A program made the position numbers and the translations under genes. 64,000 nt of DNA, taken from positions 134,850,001 through 134,914,000 of the forward strand of contig JBITNC010000001.1 in assembly GCA_050084985.1 (NCBI GenBank), given 5' to 3'. The notes under the pieces were generated by a model, which ran no database searches, was not told the origin of the DNA, and saw nothing but the letters and a program-made list of their open reading frames with translations. Origin of the DNA: Nageia nagi. Taxonomy: Eukaryota; Pinophyta. This document shows, in pieces, positions 49,150 through 61,019 of this stretch (positions are counted from its first letter, which is position 1; each line of letters starts with the position of its first letter).

Positions 49150-50060
49150 GAGAGCTCCTTCCCATACTTGGTCTTCCTAAGCCTTAAACCCTAGATTAGC
49201 CAATCCTTTTGTTGCTTTGTTTGCCTCCTTGTATACATGTTGGATAGTGACAACTTCTAATGGACTTAAAATCTCCTTCACCTCTTCCATTGAAACAACA
49301 ATCATACATTTGGGTTGTTCTCCTTTGAGGTTACTTATTATATTCTTTGAATCTCCTTCAATCGCCAGGTGATTCAAATCTTTCTACTTTGTTACAAGGA
49401 TTCCTTTATGGGCTATCTTTGATTTTGCAAAGTGACTAGATTGGATGTTAATGGGCTCAACAAAGGCTATTATCATCCTCCTTGAATAATCTCATATCAA
49501 ACCTCCTATCTTTGCTTGACTTTGATTACCTTTTGAAGCTCTATCAAAAATTAATTTGAAACTTGTTGATGGAGAAGGGATCCATTGCAAATAATACATT
49601 GAATGAGGTAAAGGATTAGGCAAACTTCTCTTTAACCCCCATATCACTAGGATACTTCTCTCTAAATATGATTCCCAATCTCCTTTAAAGGTAATAATGT
49701 TAAAGTTCTTAAGGAGGAGGCTTGAGATTTTGGTCCAAGTGATATCCTATCCTACTTGCTTCTTTTTGAAAATCATATTATTAATTTCTTTCTAGATACA
49801 CCATAGGGTATGAGAAAAACTTAAACTCCATAGTTTATTTATCATTTCCAAATACTATTATAATAAGGGAAATTAAAGAACATATGGTTTACATCTTCCT
49901 TTTGCTTCTCATAAAGCACACATATATTAGGGAAGGAAAAACCTCGCTTCTACAAATTATCTAAGGTGAGAATCTTGTTGTGCATCACTAACCATTGAAA
50001 AATGGCTACTTTTGGGATGATATTTTTATTCTAAAATCTTGGAGCAAGTTGCCAAGATAT
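49150..50060 (-). pseudogene. LINE-B zf-RVT and RNase H
   Basis: The zf-RVT segment near 50020-49880 reads HNKILTL and RGFSFPNICVLYEKQKEDV. RNase H ends at 49377-49177 with NHLAIEGDSKNIISNL and VTIQHVYKEANKATKGLANL. Confidence 0.8.
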
Positions 50061-50599
50061 TCTTGCTCCTTTTATTGCACAAAACCCATAATTAATTGAA
50101 TAATCATTAGTTTTATCCCTTGGTCAAATAAAATTATCCCTTGGTCATAGGGAGATAAGGGTATAGGCCTTAATAAGAAGTTAGAGGGTTTGAAACTAAC
50201 CGTAAAAAATTCATAGGAGCTTCATAATTAAGATCTTTCCATTTCCTTCCTTCAATAGACTTAGCTAACTAGTCTGTGACTTTATTCCCAAACACAAATT
50301 CAAGGAAACACTTCAAATCTACAAAAAAGGAACCTCTGATAATAGTTTCTCCAAAAGCTATTTATCATACTAAAACTTAACCTTTGTTCCATATCATATT
50401 TACCATCTGACACCTTTGAGAATGATTGATTTTATAACTTGAAGATTATTCCAAAAGTATGAGCCACTTGGGGCATTTTCATTCCCTAGGAAAGAGGAGT
50501 TCCTCAAATACTTAGCTTCAAGGATACTTTCCTAAGGTACATCTTCGTTCTTAGATAACTTCTACCCCAACTTTCCCATAAGAGAAAGATTAATTCATT

Positions 50600-51347
50600 T
50601 CAACTTTCTCAGCCCTCTTAAATATTAATAAGAACTAAACTGAGATACTTTTCAAAGAAGATTTGATCAATTAATATTTCCCATCTTAACTAAGTAAAGC
50701 TCCTTTCTAAGCTAAAATTTTCCTTGCTATCCTTTCAATAACAAGATTTCAAAACTCTTCCTCCATCCTTCCTTTGAACAGAGGCATCACTATGTAGGTT
50801 TCTAGGAAATCTTCAATACCATAAATAATTATTCTAGTCACCTCCACCTGAACTACAAGGAGGGTATTCAAAAAGATAAGCTTGCTTTTATTTAAGTTAC
50901 TTTCTAGCTCATCAAATTCTCATATAAATCTAAAATTTATCTAATTTGATGGAGTTCATGAATATAAGACCTTGTAGAAATTATAGTATCATCTATAAAT
51001 TGTTGAAAGGTGACATGATGAAGAGTTGAAGTAGGCTTTATATCAATTGAGGATCCCCTTAGTGCAACCATTTTTTACTAGGAAAGTAACCTATTGTAGG
51101 TCCATTAACCAAGATTAAGAACATAACAGAATAGATGCATGATTTAATTAAAAGAATCCACTCAAGTGAAAATCAAATTGGTTCATCACTTATAAGAGAA
51201 ATTTTTAAGAGACCCGATCATAGGCCTTATTCATATCTAACTTCAAAAGCATACCTTCCTTTTGAGAGCTTATCCCTGAATATATAATTTCATGGATTGA
51301 AATTATGTCATCTACAATTTGACACCCTTGAACATAAAAAATTTTAT
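50600..51347 (-). pseudogene. LINE-B reverse transcriptase, central part
   Basis: FYVQGCQIVDDIISIHEII (about 51335-51280) is the RT block before the conserved GMLLKLDMNKAYDR (about 51255-51215). Further blocks follow, with FGF..LSGFF-like sequence and heavy stops. Confidence 0.75.
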
Positions 51348-51352
51348 GTTGA

Positions 51353-52640
51353 TGTTGGTCACACTATGCCATTGAGAGGGGGCATGAATGTAGCTTAAAA
51401 ATTCAATACATAAAGTAAAAAAATCAAACATATAGAGAATTCAATACAAAACTCAGTATGTAACATGGTTCACCATTTTAGATATATCCATAAATATGAC
51501 TACTTGAATCTACTATCCAAATCCATCCTCTACAAAGCAAAGCTTTACAATACGTACAATAGCATCCACTGGCAGGAAAGATATTGATCTACCTCACTTT
51601 ATCAACACCATCTGAAAAGAGCACCAACCCCTAAGCCTAGTACCCACTAGGTCTCACAAATTGATCATTACAATGATATTTAAGCACACCTTTATTTTAA
51701 CAAGAACCCTCCTCGGTCTATCAACATATTACATCAAAACCTCTCTTCACAAAACCATAGCAATAACACTTTCTCATACTCTTTTCACCAAAAATCATAT
51801 GATCAACACTCTCTCATACTCTTTTCACCAAAATGTAGCAACAACACTCAATTTCATATTTTTCTCTTCATACAACTTGAGTTTCCAAAAATTGGGTATC
51901 CAAAACGCAACATGAGAAATTCAATCTCACTAAAATATTTGTTCTTTTTCCTTCCTTCATAAAATGCTAAACCACTTTTGGGTATTTTTTGATGAACAAC
52001 CCTCAAAATTTTAGCCAAAATGGATATTGTATTAAGAAGTTATGACCAAAAAATGAATTTACCTTTTTTCATAATTCTCTGAGGAATAATGATGAAAATT
52101 AATTCTAGCATTTTCTATTTGCCAACTCATTTTCATTATTTTTATCAATAATTATAATATTAACTTTCTTGTTTTGGATTCAAGCTTCTCTCCATAAATT
52201 TCCATGCAAAACTTAAGTTCTTTTACTTGGAAATGAATATTTCAATATCACAACTTGTTCTTACATGCAATCATCTTCCTTTTACTCTAGTTTTCCACAA
52301 ATTTACTTCTCAATCAATCATATAATCAATTTCATGCATAAAAATTATCTCCAATAATATAAAATTGAAATTGCAGTTAAATATGCCTCTTTTATTTGTT
52401 TCAACACTTTATCAAATAGTTTGCATGCTTTCTCTATGCTACCACTTTTGCCAAATTATATATACATCCATTTTATATGTTCTACAGGTCTGTTACATTT
52501 TAACTATGTAACCATAGTTTGGGATTTTACTTCATTTTGGCTGTGTAACCACAATTTGAAATTTTATTTTGTTTTATTTTGTATACCTGAGTTATAATCT
52601 ATAATTTGTGTGTTGATAACAATAACAACTTTTTTCAATA
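51353..52640 (-). repeat. 3' LTR of the Copia element
   Basis: 1288 bp. On minus it runs from TATTGAAAAAAG to GACCAACA; the 5' terminal G of the canonical TGTTG is A in both LTRs. Confidence 0.9.
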
Positions 52641-52654
52641 ATCTCCCCCTTTGG
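52641..52654 (-). promoter_or_regulatory. Polypurine tract
   Basis: CCAAAGGGGGAGAT directly before the 3' LTR on the minus strand. Confidence 0.85.
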
Positions 52655-52996
52655 AATTTTTGGTAACATTGATGCAATAACCATCACTCTTCTCTCCCTT
52701 TGAAATTAATAAGAAAGGGTTGAATTTAATGCTTGCTGCACACTACCATGCTTTCTTACAAACTATTATTTTTGCAGCAATTTCCATAAACTTTTCTATT
52801 TTTTTGTACTACACTAATTCTTTGCTATAAAGTCTTTATTTTTTTTACTACACATAATAATTTCTTTTTCTATGAACTCCCACTTAATTCATGCATGGCA
52901 TTCTTAATACAATGCTAAAAATATAAAACATTAATATCTATACATATGAGCATTAAGGTAAAATAATAAGTTGCTCCCCTTAAGAATGTGCTTCCA

Positions 52997-53900
52997 CTAA
53001 TTCAAAATCCTATTTTTCATTTCTATAACTCCATTTTGTTGTGGAGTTTTTTTTGCTAAGAGCTGCCTTTTTATACCTCTTTCTTGACAATATCTTTCAA
53101 ATTCTCTTGATGTAAAATCTTCACGATGATTATATCTTAAACATTTGATCCTTTTTCCAATTTCATTTTTAGCCATTACTCTAAAAAATTTGAATCTACC
53201 AAATGCTTTTGACTTATCCTTTAAGAATTCCACCCATGTCATTCTTTAGAAGTAATCTATGAAAATAATAAAATATATGTCTCCATTCAATCCTCTTGTT
53301 CTCATAGGACCAAAAAGATTTGTATGCACCAATTCTAGAGCCTTTTTTGAGTAGTGCTCTTTTGCTTTGAAAGTTGATTTAGATTGCTTTCCTTGTTGAC
53401 AATATGAACAAATGCTATTAGAGGTATTGGAGATCTTTGGGATATACCATACTGCATTCAATGAGCTAATTTTGACTATATTATCAAAATTGATGTATCC
53501 TAACCTCTTATGCCTTAGCCAAATTTCATCAACTTATCCAAGAAAGTAATATTTACCTATTTTTTCATTGAGATTGTATAGATTACATGTAGTTCTTATT
53601 TCTTCAGCTAAGAGCCTTCCATATTTTGCATTTCTTATCTCACACCCATGAGCTTTGAATATAACATCACACCCTTTCTCACAAATTTGGCTAACAACTA
53701 ATAATTTATGCTTTAATTCATCAACATAAAATATATCATGTGATTTTATGTTGGATTTATTCAAATTTACTATATCTTTTTCAACAATCTTTGCTCTATC
53801 ATTATTGCCAAACTTAATTGTTCCACATTCACGCTTCTGCAAATCTATAAATTATCTTTTGTCCCCACTCATATGATTAGTGCAGTCACTTTCAAGTATC
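52997..53900 (-). pseudogene. Copia protease end, pre-integrase and integrase core
   Basis: A protease trace WILESDCTNHMSGDK (about 53915-53875) has E-S-D where D-S-G is expected. The gag_pre-integrase segment follows, with DELKHKLLVVSQICEKGCDV (about 53720-53660). CSYCQQGKQSKS is the second half of the zinc finger. In the core, LVHTNLFGPM has Asn for the first Asp, LRYNHREDFTSREF has lost the second, and TPQQNGVIEMKNR keeps the Glu. Coding similarity ends just after this at about 52997. Confidence 0.9.
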
Positions 53901-55169
53901 CATGTTGTCAATTTATTCTATGAATCAAGAGTTGTTTAAACAATTAAATACTCCTTAATTTCCTTCTCATTTTCTTTTTTAATCCAATTCTCTTTGGTCT
54001 TTGGTTTTTCTTCAACTACACTTTCTTTTCCAGTATGAGATTGATCACTTTTCTCAAAAGGATGATTATTTTTCATTCTTAAAGGTCTATGATGCCTTCT
54101 TTCTTTCCTTGGTTGATTTACAAATTTGCTTCTATAATGCTTGGCAATGTGCCCATAATTATGGTAGTTATAATATTCAATATTATATTCTAATAATGGA
54201 GCAAAAGTATTGTGTGAGCAAAATTCATAGCTTTCTTGTTAAGCCTACATTAATTTTATGGCCATATTGATTGTAATTGTAATAGTAGCCATAAAAAGCA
54301 TTATTATAATTTAAAAATGGAGGATAAAACCTATCATATTGATGATAATTTATTGGGGGTATTCTTGGCAAATTTCTACTTGGATGAAAAACTTTGGTGA
54401 ATCCATCCTTGTCTACAAAGTTTGCTTTCTTTTGTTCAATATTTCTTTTTTCTTGTGGTTAGTTTTCTAAGGTATCTTTGGTCTCCTCTTGCTTTGTATC
54501 ATCAACTATGGGATTTTCATTTTCTACAATATTTGAAGATTCTTTAGATTTGAATCTAAGATCAAACTTAATATTGGGATCTCTTTGCATTTTTAACATA
54601 TCTTTAAACTTCTCTAAACTTTTATCAATTTTTAGGCATGTGTTTATTTACAAATATGCCTTTTCAAGTTTCTTTCTCAAGGACACAATTTCTTCTTTAA
54701 GAGTACTGAATGCATCAATCTTGCCATTGATTTGAATCCACAAGTATTCCTATATTTTCTTGGTTTCTTCTATTTTAATGCATAATTCTTCAACTTCCTT
54801 AATTGATTCTTCAAGTTTATTAGATAGATTTTTGTTATTTTTCCTTTCCTTATCTAGCTCTTCAAGGGAAATAATCAATTATCCTTCTAAATCCACCTCA
54901 ACATCTAGTTCTTCATCATCTAGTTCTTCATATTTTAATTCCTATATAGTGTTAGATTTCTTTTATTTTTCTTCAAAGCCCATAAACAAAACCTCATCAA
55001 GATATTCTTTAGGATCATCATAAATACTATCATCATATATGTATATGTCTTCCTGAAAGACAAAGCTTTTCTTCTTGAAGTTACTTCTCTTTGAATTTGT
55101 ATACCTTCTTATGTAGCTTTCACCTTTTTCCTTTTGTTCATATTGATCACCATTATCTTTTTCTTTATG
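53901..55169 (-). other. Copia interior between gag knuckle and protease
   Basis: It corresponds to the long Glu/Lys/Asp-rich linker seen in this kind of Copia polyprotein. The Ser-rich plus-strand ORFs here (54478-55023) are its antisense shadow. No separate gene is proposed. Confidence 0.6.
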
Positions 55170-55990
55170 AGGACATTTAGTTGCAAAATGTCTAATACCC
55201 CCATATTTAAAGCATTTAAATGGAAGCTTACCTTTGTATTTATCTTGTCCTCTCTTGAGCTTCCAAAAAAAAATTTCTTCTACTTCATCAGATACATCAT
55301 CCTCATCTGAATCATGTTTGATTTTGATATTTTTTTAGTGATTTGAATGTTTCTACTCTCTTAGAAGGCTTATCCTTGCCTATCCTCATTTCATATGTTG
55401 TTAGAGATCCATACATTTCATCGATAGAAAAAGGTGTCTAGATACTTGGCTTCTTCAATGGAAGACATTATTGAGTCAAATCTTTATGGGAGAGATCTAA
55501 GTACTTTTTTAATTATAACATAATCATTTATTTCTTCTCCTAAGCCTCTAATTGAATTTACTACCTCATTTATAACCTTGAGCATGAATGAAACAACATC
55601 TTCATCTTCACTCATCTTAAATTCTTCAAACTGATCTTTGAATGTTTATAATTTGGCTTCCTTGATCTTAGCATATCCTTCATGAATTCTCTTCAATTTA
55701 TCCCAAAATTCCTTAGTAGTCATGTAATTCATCACATTGACTAATTTGTTGTTTGCTAATGCACAAAGAATGGTATTTTTAGCTTTTGCATTAGTCTCGT
55801 ATAATTTCTTTTACACAACATCTGTAGGAGTAGTTTTTGGAATGGTGGACCCATTTGTGATCATATCCATAACATGAAAGCCTAATGAAATCAAATATGT
55901 TTTCACCCTAAGACTCTAGAAGGTATACTCAGTATCATTTAACATGGGAACTTTGTTTGTGAAGTAATTATCATATATAACCATAGTGCA
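55170..55990 (-). pseudogene. Copia gag (UBN2 domain and zinc knuckle)
   Basis: The minus reading has TTKEFWDKL, RIHEGYAKIKEAKL, FKMSEDEDVVSFMLKVINEV, then IRGLGEEI and KVLRSLP, the classic UBN2 pattern. The knuckle at about 55225-55185 reads CFKYGGIRHFATKC, with the second Cys changed to Tyr. Confidence 0.85.
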
Positions 55991-56037
55991 AATTAGGATC
56001 TACTCAAGCTAATTAAGCTTTAACTTAGGAACCTAAT

Positions 56038-56050
56038 GCTCTTATACCAA
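56038..56050 (-). promoter_or_regulatory. tRNA-iMet-type primer binding site
   Basis: TTGGTATAAGAGC on minus, one base after the 5' LTR; the standard form is TGGTATCAGAGC. Confidence 0.85.
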
Positions 56051-56051
56051 T

Positions 56052-57335
56052 TGTTGGTCACACTATATCACTAAGAGGGGGTGAAATCAATGTAGCTTAA
56101 AACTTCAATGCATAAAGTAAACAAATTAAACATACATAACATTCAATACAAAACTCAATATGTAACATGGTTCACCATTTTGGCTACATCAATAAAAATG
56201 ATTACTTGGATCTATTGTCCAAATCCAGCCTCTACAAAAGCAACACTTTACAACACTTTTACTGGCACCCAATGGAAGGAAAGATATTTATCTACTCACT
56301 TTATCAATACCAAATGAAAGGAGCATCAACCCCTAAGCCTAACACCCACTAGGTTTAACAAATCAATCATTAAAATGACATATGAGAATGCCTTCATTTA
56401 AACTAGAATCTTGCTTTGTCTATCAATATATTACATCAAAAACTCTCTTCACAAAATCACAACAATAACACTTTCTCACACTCTTTACACCAAAGATCGC
56501 AATGACAAAACTCTCTCATACTCTTTTCATCAAAATACAATAGTAACACTATATCTCCTATTTTTCTCTTCATAAAACTTGAGTCTTGAAAAATTGAGTA
56601 TCCAAAATGTTGCCTAAGAAATTTAGCCTCACTGAAATGATTTGTTCTCTTTCCTCCATTCATAAAATGCTAAACCATTTATGGGTATTGTTAAGGTGTT
56701 TTTCCATGAACAACCCTTAAAATTTTAGCCAAAATTGACATATTATTAAGAAGTTATGGAAAAACAAAAAAAAAAACTTTTTCCATGATTCTCTAGGGAA
56801 TAATGATGAAAATTCATTCCAAATTTTTCTATTTGCCAACTCATTTTCATTATTTTTATCTATAATAATAATATTAACTTTCTATTTTTGAATTAAAGCT
56901 TCTCTCCACAAATTTCCACAAAACTTGAGTTCTTTTTTTTGCAAATGCATATTTCAATATCATAACTTATTCTTACATGCAATCATATTTCTTTTACTCT
57001 AAATTCTCCATAAATTTACTCCTTAATCGATAATGCAATCAATTTCATGCATAGAAATTGTCTCCAATAATAGAAAATTGGAACTGTAGTTAAATATGCC
57101 TCTTTTATTTTTCTCAACATTTTTTGAAATAGTTTGCATGCTTTATTTGTGTTGCCACTTTTTCCAAAGTTATTGCTTCATTTTATTTTGTATATATACC
57201 CATTGTATATATTCTATAGGTCTTCTTCATTTCGATGATGTAACCATAGTTTGGAATTATTCTTCATTTTGTTCTGTATACCTAGGTTACAATCTATAAT
57301 TTATGTGTTGACAACAATGACAACTTTGCTCAATA
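56052..57335 (-). repeat. 5' LTR of the Copia element
   Basis: 1284 bp, about the same length as its partner, with visible divergence throughout. Confidence 0.9.
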
Positions 57336-57340
57336 GTTGA

Positions 57341-58700
57341 TCAACAATGAAAGAAAGCACTATCTTAAGCCTATTTGCAATCACTTTGAATAAGATTTTG
57401 TGAAGAGTATTTCATAAATTAATAGTGCAAAAATCAAAGAAAGTTATTGCCCAAATAACCTTAGGGATGAAAGCTAAGAAGATTAAGTTCACATCATAAG
57501 GAATGATGTGGAACTTTTTCTCCATTCAAACCACATACTGCATGTTTAATTTCTTCATCCAAAAAAGGACTCCTCAGGTGGTCATTTAAATTACTCGTTA
57601 TTATATTGGAAATATGAGATAAAAGGGCATTGACAATTTCTTGATGCCAATCATCTTTAGTAATAATTAGGTTTGAGAAGAAAAGGATAACATCTTTTCA
57701 AATATGAAAGGGGTCTTTAGTACTTTCACCATTTTCTTTGATAATTCCCTTAATCTTATTATGGCTTTTGTGATGAAGAGTAGAAAAATGGAAAAAAAAT
57801 TTATTCATATCTCCTTCGTTTATCTAAGACACTTAGGATAAATCTATTTCTAAAAACTTTCTTCAGTAGCTAAAATATTATTCCATTTGCACAATAAAGA
57901 TTTCTCTTAATTTCTTAGTTGTTCTATGTAGGCTGAGTTGGATATGGCCCATTCCACCTCTAAAACATTTTGCTTCATTTGGTTATTTTTCAAAAATATG
58001 TTACCAAACACTTTCTTATTCCAAACATTTATATTCTTTTTGAAAAAACAACTCCTTTTAGCTACTTAAGTAAGTTTATCTCTCGAAATGGAAGTATTTC
58101 ACTATAACTGGATCATATCCTCTAGGGAGTTATGATTTAGCCACATCCTCTCAAGCCTAAAGAGAGTGGTAAATAACCTTCTTTGGTCAACCATATTCCA
58201 AAAAATAGGATTATGATTTGATTTAGTTCTTGATAAAGTAGTAAGATTTGTATCCTTAAACTTTACTAAATATTCATGAGATAATCTGTATTAGATTAAT
58301 TAATTGCCCATTCTACAATTGAAGAAAGTAAATTTTGCCCCTCTTAGTTCAATATCCATTAGCTTATTTTCATTTAATAAGGAACTAAAATCATTCATGT
58401 TATCAAAAAAAATTTCATTACCTTCTTTCTTGTTTGATGGGAAGATAGGGCTGTTGAAATCCCTAACCAAAATCTAGAAGATGCATATAAAGGCTTTGTG
58501 CATCTTTCCTAGCTCTTTTTATAAAGTTATTCTCCTAGCCAAGGTGGTGTGGGTATAGATGTTTATGATGATTCATTTATCATTGCTATATTTATTAGAA
58601 AAAAAAAAACATAAAATTTATTATTCATGATAATTTCTCTTCCTTCAAATATTTATGATTCTAGAAACACATCAAGCCTCCAAAAACTCCTCTAGATGGT
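57341..58700 (-). pseudogene. LINE-B endonuclease end and N-terminal RT
   Basis: IIINIYTHTTLARRITL (about 58570), RDFNSPIFPSNKKEGNEIFF (about 58470) and MDIELRGAKFTFFNCRMGN (about 58360-58310) are endonuclease blocks. ILHKILFKVIANRLKIVLSF near 57400-57360 is the RT block just before the Copia insertion point. Confidence 0.75.
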
Positions 58701-58922
58701 TGAGCAATGCAATTTTCTCCTTTCCACACCTTCCACCAAATTACTTATGTATTTTCCTTTAAAACTTTTATTTATTGTGTTACTAGGATGTACCCTAAAT
58801 TTTTTGGCTCCTACCAGCAAGTTCCTGCATTGTAGCATCTTTCATGACCATGTACTTGTTGGCATAATTCGAGGAAGCTTGGCACTTTTCTTTTAAGGAG
58901 TAGATTCATTTATAAATAACCC

Positions 58923-59412
58923 ATTAATTAGTTAAGTAAGTAATTAATATAGCCTTTGGCTATTTAATTACTTGCATATCTCAATGTTTAATTTTTTCAT
59001 AATTTACTAACCCGTGTTATTTAATTTTTGAAAAATTTATGAGCTACTTAATTAGTGTGGTTAATCATTTACGATGGTTGACCTAACTAATTAATCTACC
59101 ATTAATAACTCTTCTCTTCTCCAATAAACCCTAATTAGGGTTTTGAGTTGAGGATTGAGTTATATTCTATTTATTCCTTGTATTCTTTGAGTTTCATGTA
59201 TCAAACAAGTTTTTCTTAGCTCAACTGATGAGTGGTATAGCCACAAAACATGTTTTGAGCAAGCTTGAGGAAATTCTTTGTAATCTTCATTTTTGTAATG
59301 AATGACATGTTTGCTTTATGAAACTCAATCTTTATTTTACTTTTTTATCCTTGTATCTATTTTCTAAAGCTGCCCGTGATATCTAAATTTTTTTAAAAGC
59401 CCTAAACCTTTT
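58923..59412. repeat. 490-bp direct repeat, left copy (possible LTR)
   Basis: It begins ATTAATTAGTTAAGTAAG and ends near AAAGCCCTAAACC. High similarity to 60492-60980. The ends lack clear TG...CA borders, and no target duplication was found. Confidence 0.8.
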
Positions 59413-60491
59413 ACTTATCATCATGATGGCCATAGAAAATATATCAACTCACTCTACCATTTTGATAGAGGAGATTGAATCTTCTCATTTATTGGTTCAT
59501 GAATCCAAGGAGATGAATATGTGAGTAATTATATGAAATGCATTCAAGATGTTGTGGGAAGTAATCATCAAGATACTAAGGGGGTTGAGCCTTAAGCTCT
59601 TGTACCTCATTCTCTAAATTCCTCCAAGGTTGATCGCCTTATCACTCTTGCGCAGTGTTTTGATAGTTTTGAATAGGCTACCTCTCTCATGCATGCCTCT
59701 CTTAGCCTTAATGAAGAGACTACCCAGTAAATCTGTGCCTCCCTCACTCAAATTGATTTCCAATTGAATCAAATCTATGGTGTGATTGGCTAAATGCACT
59801 AGATGTGGAACGAGCTCTTTCATTCCATGGGTGAGACCTCTACAAGCACTCAATCGACCTTCACTCCTCCCTTGCATAGAAAAAATGATGCTTTGTCTCA
59901 CTCCCCTTGTGTAGACTTATTTCTCTCACAATGCTTAGGATTCCACCATGCAAAATGATGTCCCCACTAGCACCATGTCGATCAATGTTAAGACTACCAA
60001 TCTAGACCCTCTCAATAGCCAACTCAAAGTCGATGGAGACTCTGTTGACTCGACCTTCCTTTGCCCAGTTGTTATCACCACACAATCTACCAAAAAGGTT
60101 ACTAACATCACCTGATCCACCCTAGCTTTAAACATAGATGCCATGACTCATTCCTCCCATATGCATGATACTATAGTGGACACTGCTACTGAATCCTCTT
60201 TTATGCATGAAGCTATCGCTATCGCCATCACTTGATCTACCTTTACACATGAAGCTACCTCCATCTAAGAGGTTCTTGCTAAGGAGATTATGATGCTGGA
60301 GGCTTAATTCAGAGTGATCAAAACCTATGCACAGTCAGTCCATTCTCATGCCTTGAAAGTAGAAAGGAGGGTGCTAGAGATTGACGAGCTAGTTCAAGCC
60401 TACTCCCATTCTCTTGAAGTGGATCTTTAAGCATGTACCAACACCCATAATACATACCTACAAAGAGGCCCAAACCTGTATACCATCTTTA
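59413..60491 (+). pseudogene. Gag-like relic between direct repeats
   Basis: Plus-strand frames are open in pieces with a repetitive Thr/Ser/Asp-rich text (DAMTHSSHMHDTIVDTATES) and a coiled-coil-like end (about 60290-60425: VIKTYAQSVHSHALKVERRV, then EIDELVQAYSHSLEVD). No pol domain is present. If the flanking repeats are LTRs this would be a short non-autonomous element of about 2.06 kb. The protein was not recognised. Confidence 0.45.
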
Positions 60492-60980
60492 ATTAATTAG
60501 TTAAGTAAGTAATTAATATAGCCTTTGGCTATTTAATTGCTTACATAGCTCAATGTTTAAATTTTTCATAATTTACTAATCTATGTTATTTAAGTTTTGA
60601 AAAATTTATGAGCTACTTAATTAGTGTGGTTAATCATTTACAATGGCTGACCTAACTAATTAATTTATCATTAATAACTCTCCTCTTCTCCAATAAACCC
60701 TAATTAGGGTTTTATGTTGAGGATTGAGTTTTATTCTATTTATTCCTTGTATTCTTCAAGTTTCATGTATCAAACAAGCTTTTCTCAGCTCAACTGATGA
60801 GTGGTATAGCCACAAAACATGTTTTGCGCAAGCTTGAGAAAATTCTCTATAATTTTTATTTTTGTAATGAATGACATTTGGTTTTTGAAACTCAATCTTT
60901 ATTTTACTTTGTTATCCTTCTATCTATTTTCTAAAGCTACCCATGATATCTAAATTTTTTTAAAAGCCCTAAATTTTTTA
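60492..60980. repeat. 490-bp direct repeat, right copy (possible LTR)
   Basis: It matches 58923-59412 over its whole length; similarity stops at both sides. Confidence 0.8.
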
Positions 60981-61019
60981 TAGAAGCAATCACATCCCTC
61001 TTGCGAGTTTCTAATAATA

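Larger units (their letters stand above)
51353..57335 (-). mobile_element. Ty1/copia element lacking RT and RNase H, TSD GTTGA
   Basis: LTRs at 51353-52640 (3') and 56052-57335 (5') are flanked by GTTGA at 51348-51352 and 57336-57340. A degenerate initiator-Met primer site follows the 5' LTR, and a polypurine tract (52654-52641) precedes the 3' LTR. The interior encodes gag, a decayed protease and integrase, but coding stops after integrase, about 350 bp from the 3' LTR. RT and RNase H, which should follow, are absent. The total is 5983 bp. Confidence 0.92.
47510..58900 (-). mobile_element. LINE-B: long LINE split by a Copia insertion
   Basis: Minus-strand order is endonuclease and early RT (58.7-57.34 kb), then a Copia element, then RT, zf-RVT and RNase H (51.35-49.15 kb), then the extra ORF also found in LINE-A (48.9-47.75 kb) and a 3' end near 47510. 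Removing the Copia element and one copy of its GTTGA duplication puts the RT frame back together. The 5' end near 58.9 kb is uncertain. It lies about 0.6 kb upstream of the SCPL start, in the same orientation. Confidence 0.8.

Noticed and set aside
54478-55023. Ser-rich plus-strand ORFs as a membrane or mucin-like protein
   Set aside because: They are the antisense shadow of the acidic/coiled part of the minus-strand Copia polyprotein.
58923-60980. Canonical TRIM element call
   Set aside because: The direct repeats lack TG...CA ends, a visible primer site and target duplications, so only a tentative description is given.
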